Shown: positions 1 to 9,339, counted from the stretch's first letter. The stretch: DNA of 64,000 bases from an uncultured Sphingomonadales bacterium (GCA_947499155.1 CANMND010000002.1:434001-498000); one strand, 5' to 3'. A program made the numbers and translations. The notes: generated by a model from the sequence alone, not told the origin.

Positions 1-246
1 CATAGTCTTTAATAGCAGGTGAAAACGACCAAGCGTGCGAATGGCGTGATCCATCGCGGCAGCGTCCATATCGCCAGTCAGCCCCACAGTGCGACCCAGA
101 CCGCACATAATCTTTTCATTGAACAACACTTGCGGGTAACGAAACAGCCCATTGAACACAACCAGCCGAACAGAGTTCGACCCGATATCGATCACAGCAA
201 ACTCAGTTCCGTCATGTTCGCTTATTTTGGAATATTTATCAGTCAC
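1..246 (-). CDS. ppx: Ppx/GppA phosphatase family protein, N-terminal part (cut by window edge)
   Basis: Exopolyphosphatase/guanosine pentaphosphatase family. The reverse strand reads from a GTG codon at 246 with no stop to the edge. It carries the family's N-terminal actin-like/ASKHA phosphate-1 motif VIDIGSNSVRLVVF, beginning about 18 residues in. Only about 82 residues are visible. The frame has a stop about 22 codons upstream of the GTG and no ATG in between, so GTG is the best start. It follows ppk by 87 bases in the same direction, so polyphosphate synthesis and hydrolysis are probably co-transcribed. Exopolyphosphatase and pppGpp phosphatase cannot be told apart from this fragment. Confidence 0.85.
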   Translation of the reverse strand, partial: MTDKYSKISEHDGTEFAVIDIGSNSVRLVVFNGLFRYPQVLFNEKIMCGLGRTVGLTGDMDAAAMDHAIRTLGRFHLLLKTM

Positions 247-333
247 AGGCCCCAGCCATCCCAGGCTATCATCGCATACAGTCCTTCATATCACTGCTTC
301 AAAGCCTTGCGCCGTCTGAACGCACCATAACCG

Positions 334-2592
334 TCAGGATCGCGATTGCTCTGCCAAATTTGAACCGTCAATTCTGGTGCCACCACTATTGGGAAAATGG
401 CGTTCCATCTCAAGTTTTCCTGGCCGGGTCCGCTCCAGCGCCTTGCCACGGCCAGACAAGCTCGGATTGTTCATGAAATAGACATGAGCTGAAAACCTTT
501 CACTCTCAGAATCGGCCTTAATCCTCGTATAGGCGCCTTCTGCATCAAGAACCCAGCTTTGCATATCATCTTTCAGGTTAGCCATCATCACCTGTCCCAT
601 GATCTGTTCATGAACAGTGGGGTTTTCGATTGGAACCAGGGTTTCCACCCGTCGGTCGAAATTGCGCGGCATCCAGTCAGCTGAAGAAATAAACACCTTC
701 GCCTCCCGCGAGGGCATCTCATGGCCATTCCCGAAACACAAAATCCGCGAATGCTCCAGAAAGCGGCCGACAATGCTTTTCACCCGGATATTGCTGGACA
801 GGTCCGGCAGTCCTGGGCGCAGGCAACAGATACCGCGTACCACGAGTTCAATCTCAACGCCCGCCATGGACGCTTCATAGAGCTTGTCGATCATTTTCGG
901 ATCAACCAACGAATTGAGTTTCGCCCAGATCGTTGCCGGACGCCCAGCTCGTGCATGAGCAATTTCTGCATCCATCAAATCCATAAGCTGGCCACGTACA
1001 AAAAATGGCGAAATTGATAGCTTTTCCAATTCCTTTGGGCGGGCGTAACCGGTGACATAATTAAATAGCCGAGCAGCATCGCGGCCCAGTTCCGGGCTCG
1101 CGGTGAAAAAGCTCAAATCCGTATAAATCCGGGCCGTTACCGGATGATAATTTCCGGTGCCATAATGGACATATGTCTGCAATTTGCCCGCTTCCCGACG
1201 CACCACCATTGAGACCTTGGCATGGGTTTTAAGGTCAAGAAAGCCAAACACCACCTGAACGCCAGAGCGCTCCAGATCCCGTGCCCATTTGATATTCTGC
1301 TCCTCATCAAATCTGGCTTTCAGCTCGACAAGTGCCGTTACAGACTTGCCTGCTTCTGAAGCTTCTTTAAGCGCATCGATAATTTCAGACTGAGATCCAG
1401 CGCGATAAAGTGTTTGCTTGATTGCCACCACATCAGGGTCGCGGGCAGCTTGCCTTAGGAAAGCATGAACCACGTCAAAGGATTCATATGGATGATGAAC
1501 AACAAAATCCTTCGTCCGAATGGCCCTGAAGATATCTCCACCATGATCGCGCACCCGTTCCGGATAGCGCGGATTATAGGGTGTAAATTTCAAGGCAGGC
1601 AGGTCATCAATAATCAGTTTATCAGTTTCACTGAGCCCTAAAATGCCATCCACATAAGTGACTGAATTGGGATCCACGTCCAGTTGGTCTATGACCATGG
1701 CCGCCAAATCTGCCGGCATGGCGTGATCGATCTTCAAACGAATAACGCGGCCACGACGACGGCGCTTCAAGGCAGTTTCAAACAGACGTATCAGGTCTTC
1801 TGCCTCTTCTTCGATTTCCATATCGCTGTCACGGATAATGCGGAATACCCCACTTCCATCAACCCTGTAGCCAGGAAAAAGCTGATCCAGAAACAAAGAG
1901 ATCAATGTTTCAAGCGGAACGAAGCGGACCTTTTCACCTGGCAAGCGAATAAAGCGGTCTACCTGATCAGGAATTGGCAAAAGTGCGTTGATTTCCTTGC
2001 CGTCCCTTGTTCTTGTCAAGGACAGAACCAGGGAAAATCCAAGATTGGGCAAAAAGGGAAAGGGATGAGCGGGATCAATAGCCAGCGGTGTGAGGACCGG
2101 AAACACATTGGTGAGAAAATAGTCTTCCAGCCAGTTCCGCTCTCGCCTAGTTATGGACTTTGCATCCAGAACAGACAGCCCTGCCCTTTGCAACAACTCT
2201 CGCAATTCACGCCAATGGATCTGCTGCTCAGCCATCAGCTCTTCGGCCAAAATATTAATCTGGGCAAGTTGCTGGGCCGGGGTGAGACCATCATCACTGA
2301 TCGATTCCACAGGTGAATCGTGAAGTCCGCGCAAACCTGCGACCCGGACCATATAAAATTCATCAAGATTGGATGCGGAAATAGACAAAAAACGCAGACG
2401 CTCAAGCAAAGGATGCGCTTTATTCCCCGCTTCTTCCAACACACGCAGATTGAAATTCAGCCAAGATACTTCGCGGTTGATATATCTCTTTCCCGGCGGT
2501 GTCTTTGCAATGAGCGAGCGCGCAGTCCGGGTGTCAATCGGCTGTGACATGGCCGAAGGCGCGGCCGTTTCGCGCAGTGATTTATCCGTCAT
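334..2592 (-). CDS. ppk: polyphosphate kinase 1
   Basis: Reversibly transfers the terminal phosphate of ATP to inorganic polyphosphate. At 752 residues it is full length for PPK1. The N-terminal domain shows [16 protein letters not shown] near residue 40 and [13 protein letters not shown] near 74. The two phospholipase-D-like halves carry the expected histidines: KTHAKV at 455-460 (His457, the autophosphorylated position) and LEHSRI at 612-617 (His614). [11 protein letters not shown] and [13 protein letters not shown] are also present. The start is the first ATG; Met15 is an alternative. It lies between hda (upstream, 117-base gap) and ppx (downstream), as is usual in alphaproteobacteria. Confidence 0.97.
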   Translation of the reverse strand: MTDKSLRETAAPSAMSQPIDTRTARSLIAKTPPGKRYINREVSWLNFNLRVLEEAGNKAHPLLERLRFLSISASNLDEFYMVRVAGLRGLHDSPVESISDDGLTPAQQLAQINILAEELMAEQQIHWRELRELLQRAGLSVLDAKSITRRERNWLEDYFLTNVFPVLTPLAIDPAHPFPFLPNLGFSLVLSLTRTRDGKEINALLPIPDQVDRFIRLPGEKVRFVPLETLISLFLDQLFPGYRVDGSGVFRIIRDSDMEIEEEAEDLIRLFETALKRRRRGRVIRLKIDHAMPADLAAMVIDQLDVDPNSVTYVDGILGLSETDKLIIDDLPALKFTPYNPRYPERVRDHGGDIFRAIRTKDFVVHHPYESFDVVHAFLRQAARDPDVVAIKQTLYRAGSQSEIIDALKEASEAGKSVTALVELKARFDEEQNIKWARDLERSGVQVVFGFLDLKTHAKVSMVVRREAGKLQTYVHYGTGNYHPVTARIYTDLSFFTASPELGRDAARLFNYVTGYARPKELEKLSISPFFVRGQLMDLMDAEIAHARAGRPATIWAKLNSLVDPKMIDKLYEASMAGVEIELVVRGICCLRPGLPDLSSNIRVKSIVGRFLEHSRILCFGNGHEMPSREAKVFISSADWMPRNFDRRVETLVPIENPTVHEQIMGQVMMANLKDDMQSWVLDAEGAYTRIKADSESERFSAHVYFMNNPSLSGRGKALERTRPGKLEMERHFPNSGGTRIDGSNLAEQSRS

Positions 2593-2709
2593 CGCATCAA
2601 ACTCCTGAGACCCATTTGGAGGTCTGTAATCAGGTCAGTATTAGCGTCCAATTAAAGTCATAAGCTAGTCTCTTTAAGCTTAATATAACCCTATGTGAGC
2701 TTCTGGTCT

Positions 2710-3387
2710 TCAGGAGTCTGAAAGAGACGCCATAACAGTGCGTGCAAGCGGAATAGTGATAGGCTTTTTTCGGGCAAGTGATTCCCGGTCAAGAGCTGTC
2801 ACCACCTGTTCCATAGCACTGAAAGACCGTTCAATTCTCGTGATCACAAATTCCACAAGCTTGGGTTCGACCCGCAATTGCCGGTCTGCCAGGCGCTTGA
2901 CCATCAAGGCTGCAAGCAAGGTATCATCAGGGGAATCGATCGTCACTATCGGCATGCTGGACAAGCGCGAGCGCAGGTCAGGCAGTGTCGTCTCCCATCG
3001 CGCCGGCGGAGTATGGCCACTCATCAGCAAAAAGCCCTGCCGTTCCCTGATCCAGTTATAAAGATGAAACAGATCAACAGGATCCAGCCGCCCGTCTGCC
3101 AAAGCCAGATCAGCATCTTCCACGATAACCGCCGGATTGTCGTGCATCATCAGGCGACTGCGAGCACCTACCGCATCAACCGGAATATTTCCTGCTCCTG
3201 AGCGCGCCTGCCAGACCGCTGCCAGATGTGACTTTCCCGATGCTTTGGGGCCGACAACAGCCAGAGCGTGAGACGGCCAGTCTGGCCAGCGGTCAATCAT
3301 TGCGACCGCCATGCGATTGGAGTCAGCCACGAAGAAATCTTCGCCCCGAAAACTTGCACGCTGTGGAAGTTCAAGTGCCAATTGCAT
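2710..3387 (-). CDS. hda: DnaA-like regulatory ATPase, Hda/HdaA family
   Basis: Short AAA+ protein of 225 residues related to the DnaA ATPase domain but without the DnaA DNA-binding domain, the layout of Hda. In the family it works with the DNA-loaded beta clamp to stimulate ATP hydrolysis by DnaA and prevent over-initiation. It starts MQLALELPQ, resembling the clamp-binding QL(S)LPL N-terminus of Hda. Walker A GPKASGKS is at 46-53, Walker B-like VIVEDAD further on, and an arginine-rich sensor region (LPDLRSRL) follows. Its ribosome binding site GGAG overlaps the stop codon of the upstream permease gene, suggesting translational coupling. Confidence 0.88.
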   Translation of the reverse strand: MQLALELPQRASFRGEDFFVADSNRMAVAMIDRWPDWPSHALAVVGPKASGKSHLAAVWQARSGAGNIPVDAVGARSRLMMHDNPAVIVEDADLALADGRLDPVDLFHLYNWIRERQGFLLMSGHTPPARWETTLPDLRSRLSSMPIVTIDSPDDTLLAALMVKRLADRQLRVEPKLVEFVITRIERSFSAMEQVVTALDRESLARKKPITIPLARTVMASLSDS

Positions 3388-3397
3388 GGCTTATCAT

Positions 3398-4534
3398 TTA
3401 CTCCTGACTGGACACACTGACTGATTCAGAAACTCCAGACTCATCTATCTCACCGTCACGATAATGGGCAAGGCTGGTGCGTAGCAGCACGGCGATTACG
3501 GCTGCTGCCGGGACTGCCACAAGCACACCGACGAACCCTGCCACCTCTCCACCGGCAAAGACCGCAAACAGGACCCATACAGGATGCAGCCCCACTTCTC
3601 GCCCCAAAAGCCGTGGCGTCAAGACGGAAGATTCCAAAATCTGTACAAAAATCCAGACACTGGCCACCAGACCAAGATTGACCATATCCGGTCCCCATTG
3701 GCCATAGCCGACTGCAAGTGCCAAAGCTGCCGCAAACACCATGCCGATAAAGGGAATGATCCCCAAAAGCCCGGCGACAAGTCCCAATATCAATCCGTAA
3801 TCAAGGCCGATCGCGGTCCATCCCACGGCATAAAGGACCGCCATCACGGCCATCACGCACAGTTGCCCCCGCACAAAGCCTGAAAGAACCCGGTCAATAT
3901 CATTGAAAGTCTTGCGAATAAGCGGCGCATGAGCACGGGGCAGCAGGGCGTTTGCCCGCTCTATAATCCGGTCATAGTCTCGCAAAAGATAAAAGGCGAC
4001 CATGGGTGTTATCAGCAAAAGTGTGAGGAAATTGAAGAAGGCAAGGCCACCGGCAAATGCCCGGTTTGCCACAGCCTGAATGCCTTTCAGTCCTTGTTCC
4101 AATGCTGATGATAAAACACCGCGTGCCTGCTGCTCCAGATCAGCGCCCAGTTCTGCACTCAAAGACAGCATTAAAAGATCAAGCCGCTCGCGCACACCAT
4201 CAATTGCGGCTGGCAGGCTTTTGACCAGGCCAATAAGCTGTGCCTGCAACAGGGGCCAGATGGCAAGCATTCCGCCCACCACCAGCAAAAAGAATCCGGC
4301 GATAATCAGGCCCGTCGCAATCCCCCGGCCAATCCCCCATGATTCCAGCCTGTCGGCCAAGGGGTCTGCCAAATAGGCAAGGGCAAAGCCTGCGATGAAC
4401 GGCAGTAAAATTCCCCGGGTGATATAGGCAAACAGCAAGGCCCCGAAAAGAATGAGCCACGGAACCATCCGCACCGCCCATGATCGCGCAGGAGGCGGGC
4501 CGCCCGGGCTGTTATCGTTTATCGCTGTCGCCAT
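3398..4534 (-). CDS. AI-2E family (PerM-like) membrane protein
   Basis: Multi-span inner-membrane protein of 378 residues in the PerM/AI-2E transporter superfamily. A cytoplasmic-type start precedes two hydrophobic segments (about 20-65), then a long amphipathic loop (SLPAAIDGVRERLDLL), then hydrophobic segments to the end, including the conserved-looking region around IIPFIGMVFAAALALAVGY. Substrates differ across the family (quorum signal, Na+/H+, organic anions) and cannot be inferred here. The gene overlaps the end of the DUF2066 gene by 23 bases and is 10 bases from hda, so the three are probably one transcript. Confidence 0.85.
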   Translation of the reverse strand: MATAINDNSPGGPPPARSWAVRMVPWLILFGALLFAYITRGILLPFIAGFALAYLADPLADRLESWGIGRGIATGLIIAGFFLLVVGGMLAIWPLLQAQLIGLVKSLPAAIDGVRERLDLLMLSLSAELGADLEQQARGVLSSALEQGLKGIQAVANRAFAGGLAFFNFLTLLLITPMVAFYLLRDYDRIIERANALLPRAHAPLIRKTFNDIDRVLSGFVRGQLCVMAVMAVLYAVGWTAIGLDYGLILGLVAGLLGIIPFIGMVFAAALALAVGYGQWGPDMVNLGLVASVWIFVQILESSVLTPRLLGREVGLHPVWVLFAVFAGGEVAGFVGVLVAVPAAAVIAVLLRTSLAHYRDGEIDESGVSESVSVSSQE

Positions 4535-5708
4535 CCCCTCGCACCCCCGATGTTTGCTCCGTCACTGGCTGTTCCACAGGACGAAGAACCATGCTGTCTG
4601 CCCCCTGACTCAAGGCAAGGCGCGCTTGTGCCAGTGCAAGCTGCAACTGGGCGTCCGTCCCTATATAATCAATAACAAGCGTAGACAGTGGAATATTGAT
4701 TGCCGTCACCTTTGTATTTCGCACAGTTGAGACGGTTGCAAGCCGATCCCGCACCGCCATCCAGTCCGACAGGCCGCGAACCGGCACCAAAACCGTCATG
4801 CTGTTAAGGTCACTGCCTTCCACCAGCGTGCGGGCTTTCCAGTTATTGTCCGCCTCACGCAGCACCATGTCCGCCGCCCTCACCAGCAAATCATGCGGGT
4901 TTTCATCAGCCATGGCCACAAGACGCCCGGACCGGACTGCGCGTTCTGCAGCGTCTTCCTCATCAAGAAGCGGACCAATCACCACCTCATATTTCAGCGC
5001 CTGCCGGCCAGTGGCAAAATCAAAGGTGCGTACAGCTTTAGCCACCACAACCTTTGCCACCGAAAAAACCCGGGCCACCGGCTCCAGATCATCGGGTGTT
5101 GCATCAGCAAGCGAACTGGGGCTTAGCCAGCGTCGTGAATGCACGGACTCATCAGGAAAGCGATAGGAAATCAGGCGGTTTTTGATATCGGCGTCTTCAA
5201 GAGCCTTGCGCCATTCATGTTCGCCAAACAAGTGATGGGCACCGCCTTCCACCAGAACAGGCAGCAAAAGATAAGGACCCGCCCCTGATTCGGTATAAGA
5301 AACATCAGACTGGGCAAATAACTCGCGCACGCCATCGGCCCAGAATGTGACATCGATATTGGCCAGATAGCGCCGGGCGGACGAGCGTTCATCCCGCACA
5401 TCCACGGCCCGGACGAGGCGTTCCAGAAGCGGCGCACTGGCAGGTGGCAGGCGTCCTGCGCTTTCCACAGACACCAGCTTGTCCGTCAGCTTCACCCAGG
5501 CCCGCGCCTGCGCATCCGCCAAAGCCTGCCTGCGGGCCTCAGTCGCATTGGCCGCCGTCACATCAACAGCAACACCATGAACAGCAAACAACCGGTCACC
5601 ATCCCGATCCGCCGCCGATGCAGGCAAGGCGAACCCCAACATAACCACCGCCCAAAATCCCAACCCAACCAGCACTCTCACGCCCGTTCTCCTTTGGTTC
5701 CCCCGCAC
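4512..5708 (-). CDS. DUF2066 domain-containing exported protein
   Basis: Protein of 398 residues with a clear signal peptide: a basic N-terminus, the hydrophobic stretch VLVGLGFWAVVMLGF, and probable cleavage after ALPASA near residue 32. The mature part begins with the pattern FAVHGVAVDVTAANATEA, typical of the DUF2066 family, whose function is unknown. The tail is rich in Glu, Thr and Asp. It is the first gene of the minus-strand run to AI-2E permease, hda and ppk. This same neighbourhood (purM divergent from DUF2066-permease-hda) recurs in alphaproteobacteria, which supports the call. Confidence 0.85.
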   Translation of the reverse strand: MRGNQRRTGVRVLVGLGFWAVVMLGFALPASAADRDGDRLFAVHGVAVDVTAANATEARRQALADAQARAWVKLTDKLVSVESAGRLPPASAPLLERLVRAVDVRDERSSARRYLANIDVTFWADGVRELFAQSDVSYTESGAGPYLLLPVLVEGGAHHLFGEHEWRKALEDADIKNRLISYRFPDESVHSRRWLSPSSLADATPDDLEPVARVFSVAKVVVAKAVRTFDFATGRQALKYEVVIGPLLDEEDAAERAVRSGRLVAMADENPHDLLVRAADMVLREADNNWKARTLVEGSDLNSMTVLVPVRGLSDWMAVRDRLATVSTVRNTKVTAINIPLSTLVIDYIGTDAQLQLALAQARLALSQGADSMVLRPVEQPVTEQTSGVRGDGDSDKR

Positions 5709-5878
5709 TATAACGAACCAAATCTATATATGAAATGAGACAGGTCTATGAAATTGCCATCGTCACATAAGCTGATGGGCTGGCGTGGGTGAAGTGATAG
5801 TAATTTGAGGCCGCCACATTGTGTGGGGAGACGGATCATAAGCTTTTTTACGCCATTTTTAGCATACGGGTCAGATAC

Positions 5879-6082
5879 TTAGTCCTTAAATATGCTAACT
5901 ATACCTAAACCGATAAATAATACAGACATAGCAGCGGATACAGCCATCATTTCATGCAAATCTGGCATAAAAATAGTAAAAACACATAATGCTAAAAATA
6001 CAACACCAGCTTCGAAATATAATTTCGTGAAATTTAGCTTTCTATTAAATTCTGTGTCACGGACTTTATTAACTTCACCCAT
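5879..6082 (-). CDS. small two-helix membrane protein, candidate bacteriocin immunity protein
   Basis: Protein of 67 residues not matched to a named family. It has a charged N-terminus (about 20 residues) and two hydrophobic segments, roughly 21-38 (FEAGVVFLALCVFTIF) and 46-63 (AVSAAMSVLFIGLGIVSIF), ending in KD. It is probably an inner-membrane hairpin. The start chosen is the ATG at 6082, because GGAG lies six bases before it; the ATG four codons upstream (6094) has no ribosome binding site. It lies directly downstream of the putative bacteriocin gene in the same direction, the usual place and architecture for an immunity protein. That role is inference. The stretch is AT-rich compared with the flanking genes. 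Confidence 0.55.
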   Translation of the reverse strand: MGEVNKVRDTEFNRKLNFTKLYFEAGVVFLALCVFTIFMPDLHEMMAVSAAMSVLFIGLGIVSIFKD

Positions 6083-6103
6083 CTTGATCTCCATGATTAG
6101 ATT

Positions 6104-6133
6104 AAATCAGGAGGTAAAAGTGCCTCCTGATTT
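6104..6133 (-). terminator. perfect 11-bp hairpin between bacteriocin and immunity genes
   Basis: The arms AAATCAGGAGG (6104-6114) and CCTCCTGATTT (6123-6133) are exact complements around an 8-base loop. The hairpin lies just after the bacteriocin stop codon and before the immunity start. On the minus strand it is followed by the AT-rich AATCTAATC rather than a run of T, so it may be a leaky terminator/attenuator or an mRNA-stabilising or processing stem. Confidence 0.6.
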
Positions 6134-6145
6134 CGTATATCGAAT

Positions 6146-6349
6146 CTAATACTCACAAGCTGCCCAAACCCCGGCACCCCCCACGATAGCGCCAGCCACC
6201 ATGCCCCAAGGCCCCAGGATAGAGCCAATCCGCGCTCCCAGAACCGCACCGCTCATACCCATTGCTGCACAATGAGCTGAGCCGCCAGAGACGATTTCTA
6301 TTTCTCCACTTGATAGCTCTCTTACTGTTGTCTCTTTATTTGTGTACAT
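6146..6349 (-). CDS. putative double-glycine-leader bacteriocin (microcin-like) precursor
   Basis: Precursor of 67 residues. The leader ends in ELSSGEIEIVSGG (residues 11-23), matching the double-glycine leader consensus of class II bacteriocins and microcins that are cleaved by peptidase-C39 ABC exporters. The mature part would be residues 24-67, 44 residues, hydrophobic and rich in Gly and Ala. It contains a glycine zipper with Gly at 34, 38, 42 and 46, then 49, 53 and 57. Cys27 and Cys65 lie near its two ends and could form a disulfide. The start ATG has AGGA about nine bases upstream. No exporter is visible in the window, so export would need one encoded elsewhere. Glycine-zipper peptides such as Caulobacter CdzC/CdzD are a possible analogy. 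Confidence 0.65.
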   Translation of the reverse strand: MYTNKETTVRELSSGEIEIVSGGSAHCAAMGMSGAVLGARIGSILGPWGMVAGAIVGGAGVWAACEY

Positions 6350-6886
6350 AATTCCATTTCCTGTGTTTCATATATCATATAAGCGCGCGGCTATAAATAT
6401 TTGCTGCACTTAGCCAGATAGATTCAATCTGACATTGCAAGGCTGCCCCCCCCCGAGATTGCTCGAGTCAAGAGAATTTAATTATTCTAAATTATGTAAA
6501 ATTGTTATAAATTAACCTGTTAGTGGCCCCTAGGGCCCACGCACGCAGGCTCAGGAGCGGGTCGAGGAGCTATTCGATCAGTCAGCATTTTCCAGGATAA
6601 CATTTGAAGAGACAGTCATTCCGGTCTGTAGGGGTATGGACTTTCCATAAGCCTTGATCGCACGTCAGTCGATGTCCACTGTGATAATGGTTACAATTTA
6701 TACATAAATCAGATTACAATATCCTTTTCCTCTTACAGGCTCATAAGTCGCACACAATTTATCCCGCCACCCCCAACAGTAAAAATTCATACCCTGCCCC
6801 CTTGCCTGTAATATAGACTTGCTCTTTGAGGGGCTTTCGATCCATGGTGCGCTCCCATTTTTATATGCGTTTGGGATATTCAGATC
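6350..6886. other. AT-rich intergenic stretch upstream of purM and the bacteriocin gene
   Basis: 537 bases between the divergent bacteriocin gene and purM. It holds a run of nine C at 6446-6454, a very AT-rich block at about 6476-6525, and a short open stretch described separately (6546-6650). Promoters for both divergent units should lie here, but I cannot assign -35/-10 boxes with confidence. No RNA gene is recognisable. Confidence 0.4.
6546..6650 (+). pseudogene. possible remnant of a protein C-terminus, unidentified
   Basis: One frame reads 34 codons and a TAA: QAQERVEELFDQ, then SAFSRITFEETV and IPVCRGMDFP. The composition looks protein-like and hydrophilic, unlike the surrounding AT-rich DNA. 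There is no start codon or ribosome binding site, and a stop lies five codons upstream. It may be the end of a displaced or decayed gene. I do not recognise a family, and it could be chance. Confidence 0.2.
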
Positions 6887-8011
6887 GTGAGTGATGAACG
6901 ACCAGTTTCCGAGAAGCCCGTCTCATACAGCTATGCAGATGCGGGCGTAGATATTGCAGCCGGTGAAGCGCTGGTGGATGCGATCAAGCCTGCTGCTGCG
7001 TCCACGCGGCGGCCCGGTGCCGATGCGGCTCTTGGCGGCTTTGGTGCCCTGTTTGACCTGAAAGCTGCGGGATACACGGATCCCCTGCTTGTTGCAGGAA
7101 CCGATGGTGTGGGCACCAAGCTTAAAATAGCATTTGAGACCGGCCACCATGAAACGGTCGGGATCGATCTTGTGGCCATGTGCGCCAATGATGTGCTGGT
7201 CCAGGGTGCAGAGCCTCTCTTTTTCCTCGATTATTTCGCAACGGGGCGGCTTGCGACCGATGTTGCAACCTCAGTGGTCAAGGGCGTGGCCGAAGGGTGC
7301 CGGCAGGCAGGCTGCGCGCTGATCGGTGGCGAGACGGCTGAAATGCCCGGCATGTATGGTCGCGGTGAATATGACCTGGCAGGCTTTGTCGTTGGCGCAG
7401 TCGAGCGCGACCAATTAATAACCGGCGATACCATCAAGCCCGGCGACCGCATTATCGGGCTTGCCTCATCCGGCCTTCATTCCAACGGCTTTTCACTGGT
7501 GCGGAAGCTGATAGCCGATATGGAACTGCGCTTTAACAGCCCTGCCCCCTTTGACAGCCGCACGACACTTGGTGATACCCTGCTCATTCCCACAAAGCTT
7601 TATATCAAAAGCTGCCTGCCCCTTGCCCGCAAGGGCCTGGTAAAGGGCATGGCCCATATCACCGGTGGCGGCCTGCTTGAAAATATCCCGCGCTGCCTTC
7701 CAGATGGCACATCTGCTTTGATTGATGCTTCGACCTGGACATTGCCCCCAGTCTTTTCCTGGCTTCAGGAAGCTGGCCGGATCATTCCTGCCGAACTTGC
7801 ACGCACCTTCAACTGTGGCATAGGAATGATTCTTGTCATTGACGAAAAAGATGCAGATGCAGTTATATCTCATCTCAACAACACGGGCGAAGTCGCGACC
7901 GAAATCGGTGTCGTCACAAAAGGCGAAGGCAAAGCCCGCACCGTGATCGAAGGAGCGCCCGGCTTATGGGGCGCACGTGACGGGTTTAACGCACAATCAG
8001 GCGAGGAGTGA
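6887..8011 (+). CDS. purM: phosphoribosylformylglycinamidine cyclo-ligase (AIR synthetase)
   Basis: Converts FGAM and ATP to aminoimidazole ribotide, step five of purine synthesis, in the cytoplasm. 374 residues. Family signatures are [13 protein letters not shown] near residue 14, [22 protein letters not shown] (nucleotide-binding), [25 protein letters not shown] and [10 protein letters not shown]. The start is GTG at 6887, preceded by a weak GGGA. The stop lies within the ribosome binding region of purN, which begins four bases later, so the two are co-translated. It is divergent from the bacteriocin locus. Confidence 0.97.
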   Translation: MSDERPVSEKPVSYSYADAGVDIAAGEALVDAIKPAAASTRRPGADAALGGFGALFDLKAAGYTDPLLVAGTDGVGTKLKIAFETGHHETVGIDLVAMCANDVLVQGAEPLFFLDYFATGRLATDVATSVVKGVAEGCRQAGCALIGGETAEMPGMYGRGEYDLAGFVVGAVERDQLITGDTIKPGDRIIGLASSGLHSNGFSLVRKLIADMELRFNSPAPFDSRTTLGDTLLIPTKLYIKSCLPLARKGLVKGMAHITGGGLLENIPRCLPDGTSALIDASTWTLPPVFSWLQEAGRIIPAELARTFNCGIGMILVIDEKDADAVISHLNNTGEVATEIGVVTKGEGKARTVIEGAPGLWGARDGFNAQSGEE

Positions 8012-8015
8012 CCAT

Positions 8016-8669
8016 ATGGCGCGGATGAAGCTTGGCGTCCTGATATCCGGACGCGGGTCCAATTTGCAGGCGCTCATTGAGGCCGCCAAAAAGGAAGACT
8101 ACCCGGCTGAAGTCGTCCTTGTCATATCCAACCGGCACAATGCCAAGGGCCTTGACCATGCGCGCTCGGCGGGGATCGAGACGCTGGTGATTGATCATAA
8201 TGATTTTGAAAGCCGCCAGGCCTTCGATGATGCAGTCCATGCGGGCCTTGTTGATGCGGGTGTGGAGCTTGTGTGCCTGGCAGGATTCATGCGCCTGCTT
8301 GACCCTGAATTTGTAGCCAGATGGCATAACCGGATGCTTAATATCCACCCGTCTCTCCTGCCTGCCTACCGTGGATTGCGAACCCATGAACGAGCCATTG
8401 AGGATGGAGTCCGCTTTACCGGTTGTACCGTTCATTTTGTACGCCCTGAAATGGATGCAGGGCCCATTGTCATGCAGGCCGTGGTTCCTGTGCGCCCGAC
8501 TGACACAGCCGTATCTTTGGGGCGGCGGGTGCTGGATTATGAGCATCGGGTCTATGTGGAGTCCGTGCGTCTTGTCGCCTCCGGACATGTTCGGGTTTCA
8601 GGATCTCGTGTAACAGGCAAGGATTTGGTCATTCCGGAAAATGGCCTGATCAGTCCGCTTCAATCCTGA
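8016..8669 (+). CDS. purN: phosphoribosylglycinamide formyltransferase
   Basis: Transfers a formyl group from 10-formyl-THF to GAR, step three of purine synthesis. From the ATG at 8016 it is 217 residues. This start sits after GAGGAG and gives the expected N-terminus MARMKLGVLISGRGSN; extending further upstream would run into purM. Conserved elements are GRGSNLQAL, the catalytic region MLNIHPSLLPAYRG (Asn and His), and GCTVHFVRPEMDAGPI with the catalytic Asp. Confidence 0.96.
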   Translation: MARMKLGVLISGRGSNLQALIEAAKKEDYPAEVVLVISNRHNAKGLDHARSAGIETLVIDHNDFESRQAFDDAVHAGLVDAGVELVCLAGFMRLLDPEFVARWHNRMLNIHPSLLPAYRGLRTHERAIEDGVRFTGCTVHFVRPEMDAGPIVMQAVVPVRPTDTAVSLGRRVLDYEHRVYVESVRLVASGHVRVSGSRVTGKDLVIPENGLISPLQS

Positions 8670-8687
8670 CTTTTTATACAAGCCATT

Positions 8688-8722
8688 AAAAAAGCACCGT
8701 ACCTTGATGGCACGATGCTTTT
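8688..8722 (-). terminator. bidirectional terminator between purN and ndk
   Basis: The minus strand reads AAAAGCATCGTGCC, loop ATCAA, GGTACGGTGCTTTTTT: a stem with two mismatches and a T-run. The other strand also ends in TTTT, so it can serve both convergent genes. Confidence 0.75.
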
Positions 8723-8747
8723 AATTTGCGCTGAAATAACGTCTGCC

Positions 8748-9170
8748 TTAGCCGACGATTTCCGTGCCTGAGAAGAAATAGGCAATTTCGATTGCTGCAT
8801 TCTCAACACTGTCAGAACCATGAACCGAATTGGCTTCAATGCTTTCGGCAAAGTCCTTGCGGATTGTACCATCGGCTGCGTCCGCCGGGTTGGTGGCTCC
8901 CATGACTTCACGGTTTTTTGCGACCGCATTTTCCCCTTCCAGCACCTGTACGACGACAGGACCAGATGTCATGAAGGATACCAGGTCATTGAAAAAAGGC
9001 CGCTCGGCATGGACGCCGTAAAATGTTTCAGCCTGTGCCTTGGTCATATGCACGCGCTTTTGCGCCACGACGCGAAGACCCGCATCTTCAAGACGCGCTA
9101 TGATCTTGCCGGTCAGATTGCGACGGGTGGCATCGGGTTTGATAATCGAAAATGTACGCTCAAGTGCCAT
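8748..9170 (-). CDS. ndk: nucleoside diphosphate kinase
   Basis: Transfers gamma-phosphate between nucleoside triphosphates and diphosphates through a phosphohistidine. The ATG at 9170 gives 140 residues beginning [17 protein letters not shown], exactly the family length and N-terminus; the longer open frame upstream is not coding. The active-site motif NSVHGSDS contains the phosphorylated His near residue 117. It is convergent with purN and divergent from the ABC-F gene. Confidence 0.97.
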   Translation of the reverse strand: MALERTFSIIKPDATRRNLTGKIIARLEDAGLRVVAQKRVHMTKAQAETFYGVHAERPFFNDLVSFMTSGPVVVQVLEGENAVAKNREVMGATNPADAADGTIRKDFAESIEANSVHGSDSVENAAIEIAYFFSGTEIVG

Positions 9171-9339
9171 ATCTGGGATATTCCTGACGATCTGGTTGAT
9201 AAAGAGGTTCGCTGCGGCTTTTAAGCGATGACCGGCTCTTTCGCAAGAGGCGGAGCGTGTTAGCAACTTGCGGCCCTCACCCTTTTCATGTCATGACCCG
9301 CTTTGGAAAACCTGTGATCCACGAGCACGGCAGAAATCA

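Noticed and set aside
1684-2316. Open frame of 210 codons on the plus strand
   Set aside because: It lies entirely opposite ppk, whose protein is clearly conserved; the predicted product has no recognisable domain.
7986-8588. Open frame of 200 codons on the minus strand
   Set aside because: It is the antisense of purN and has no family features or ribosome binding site.
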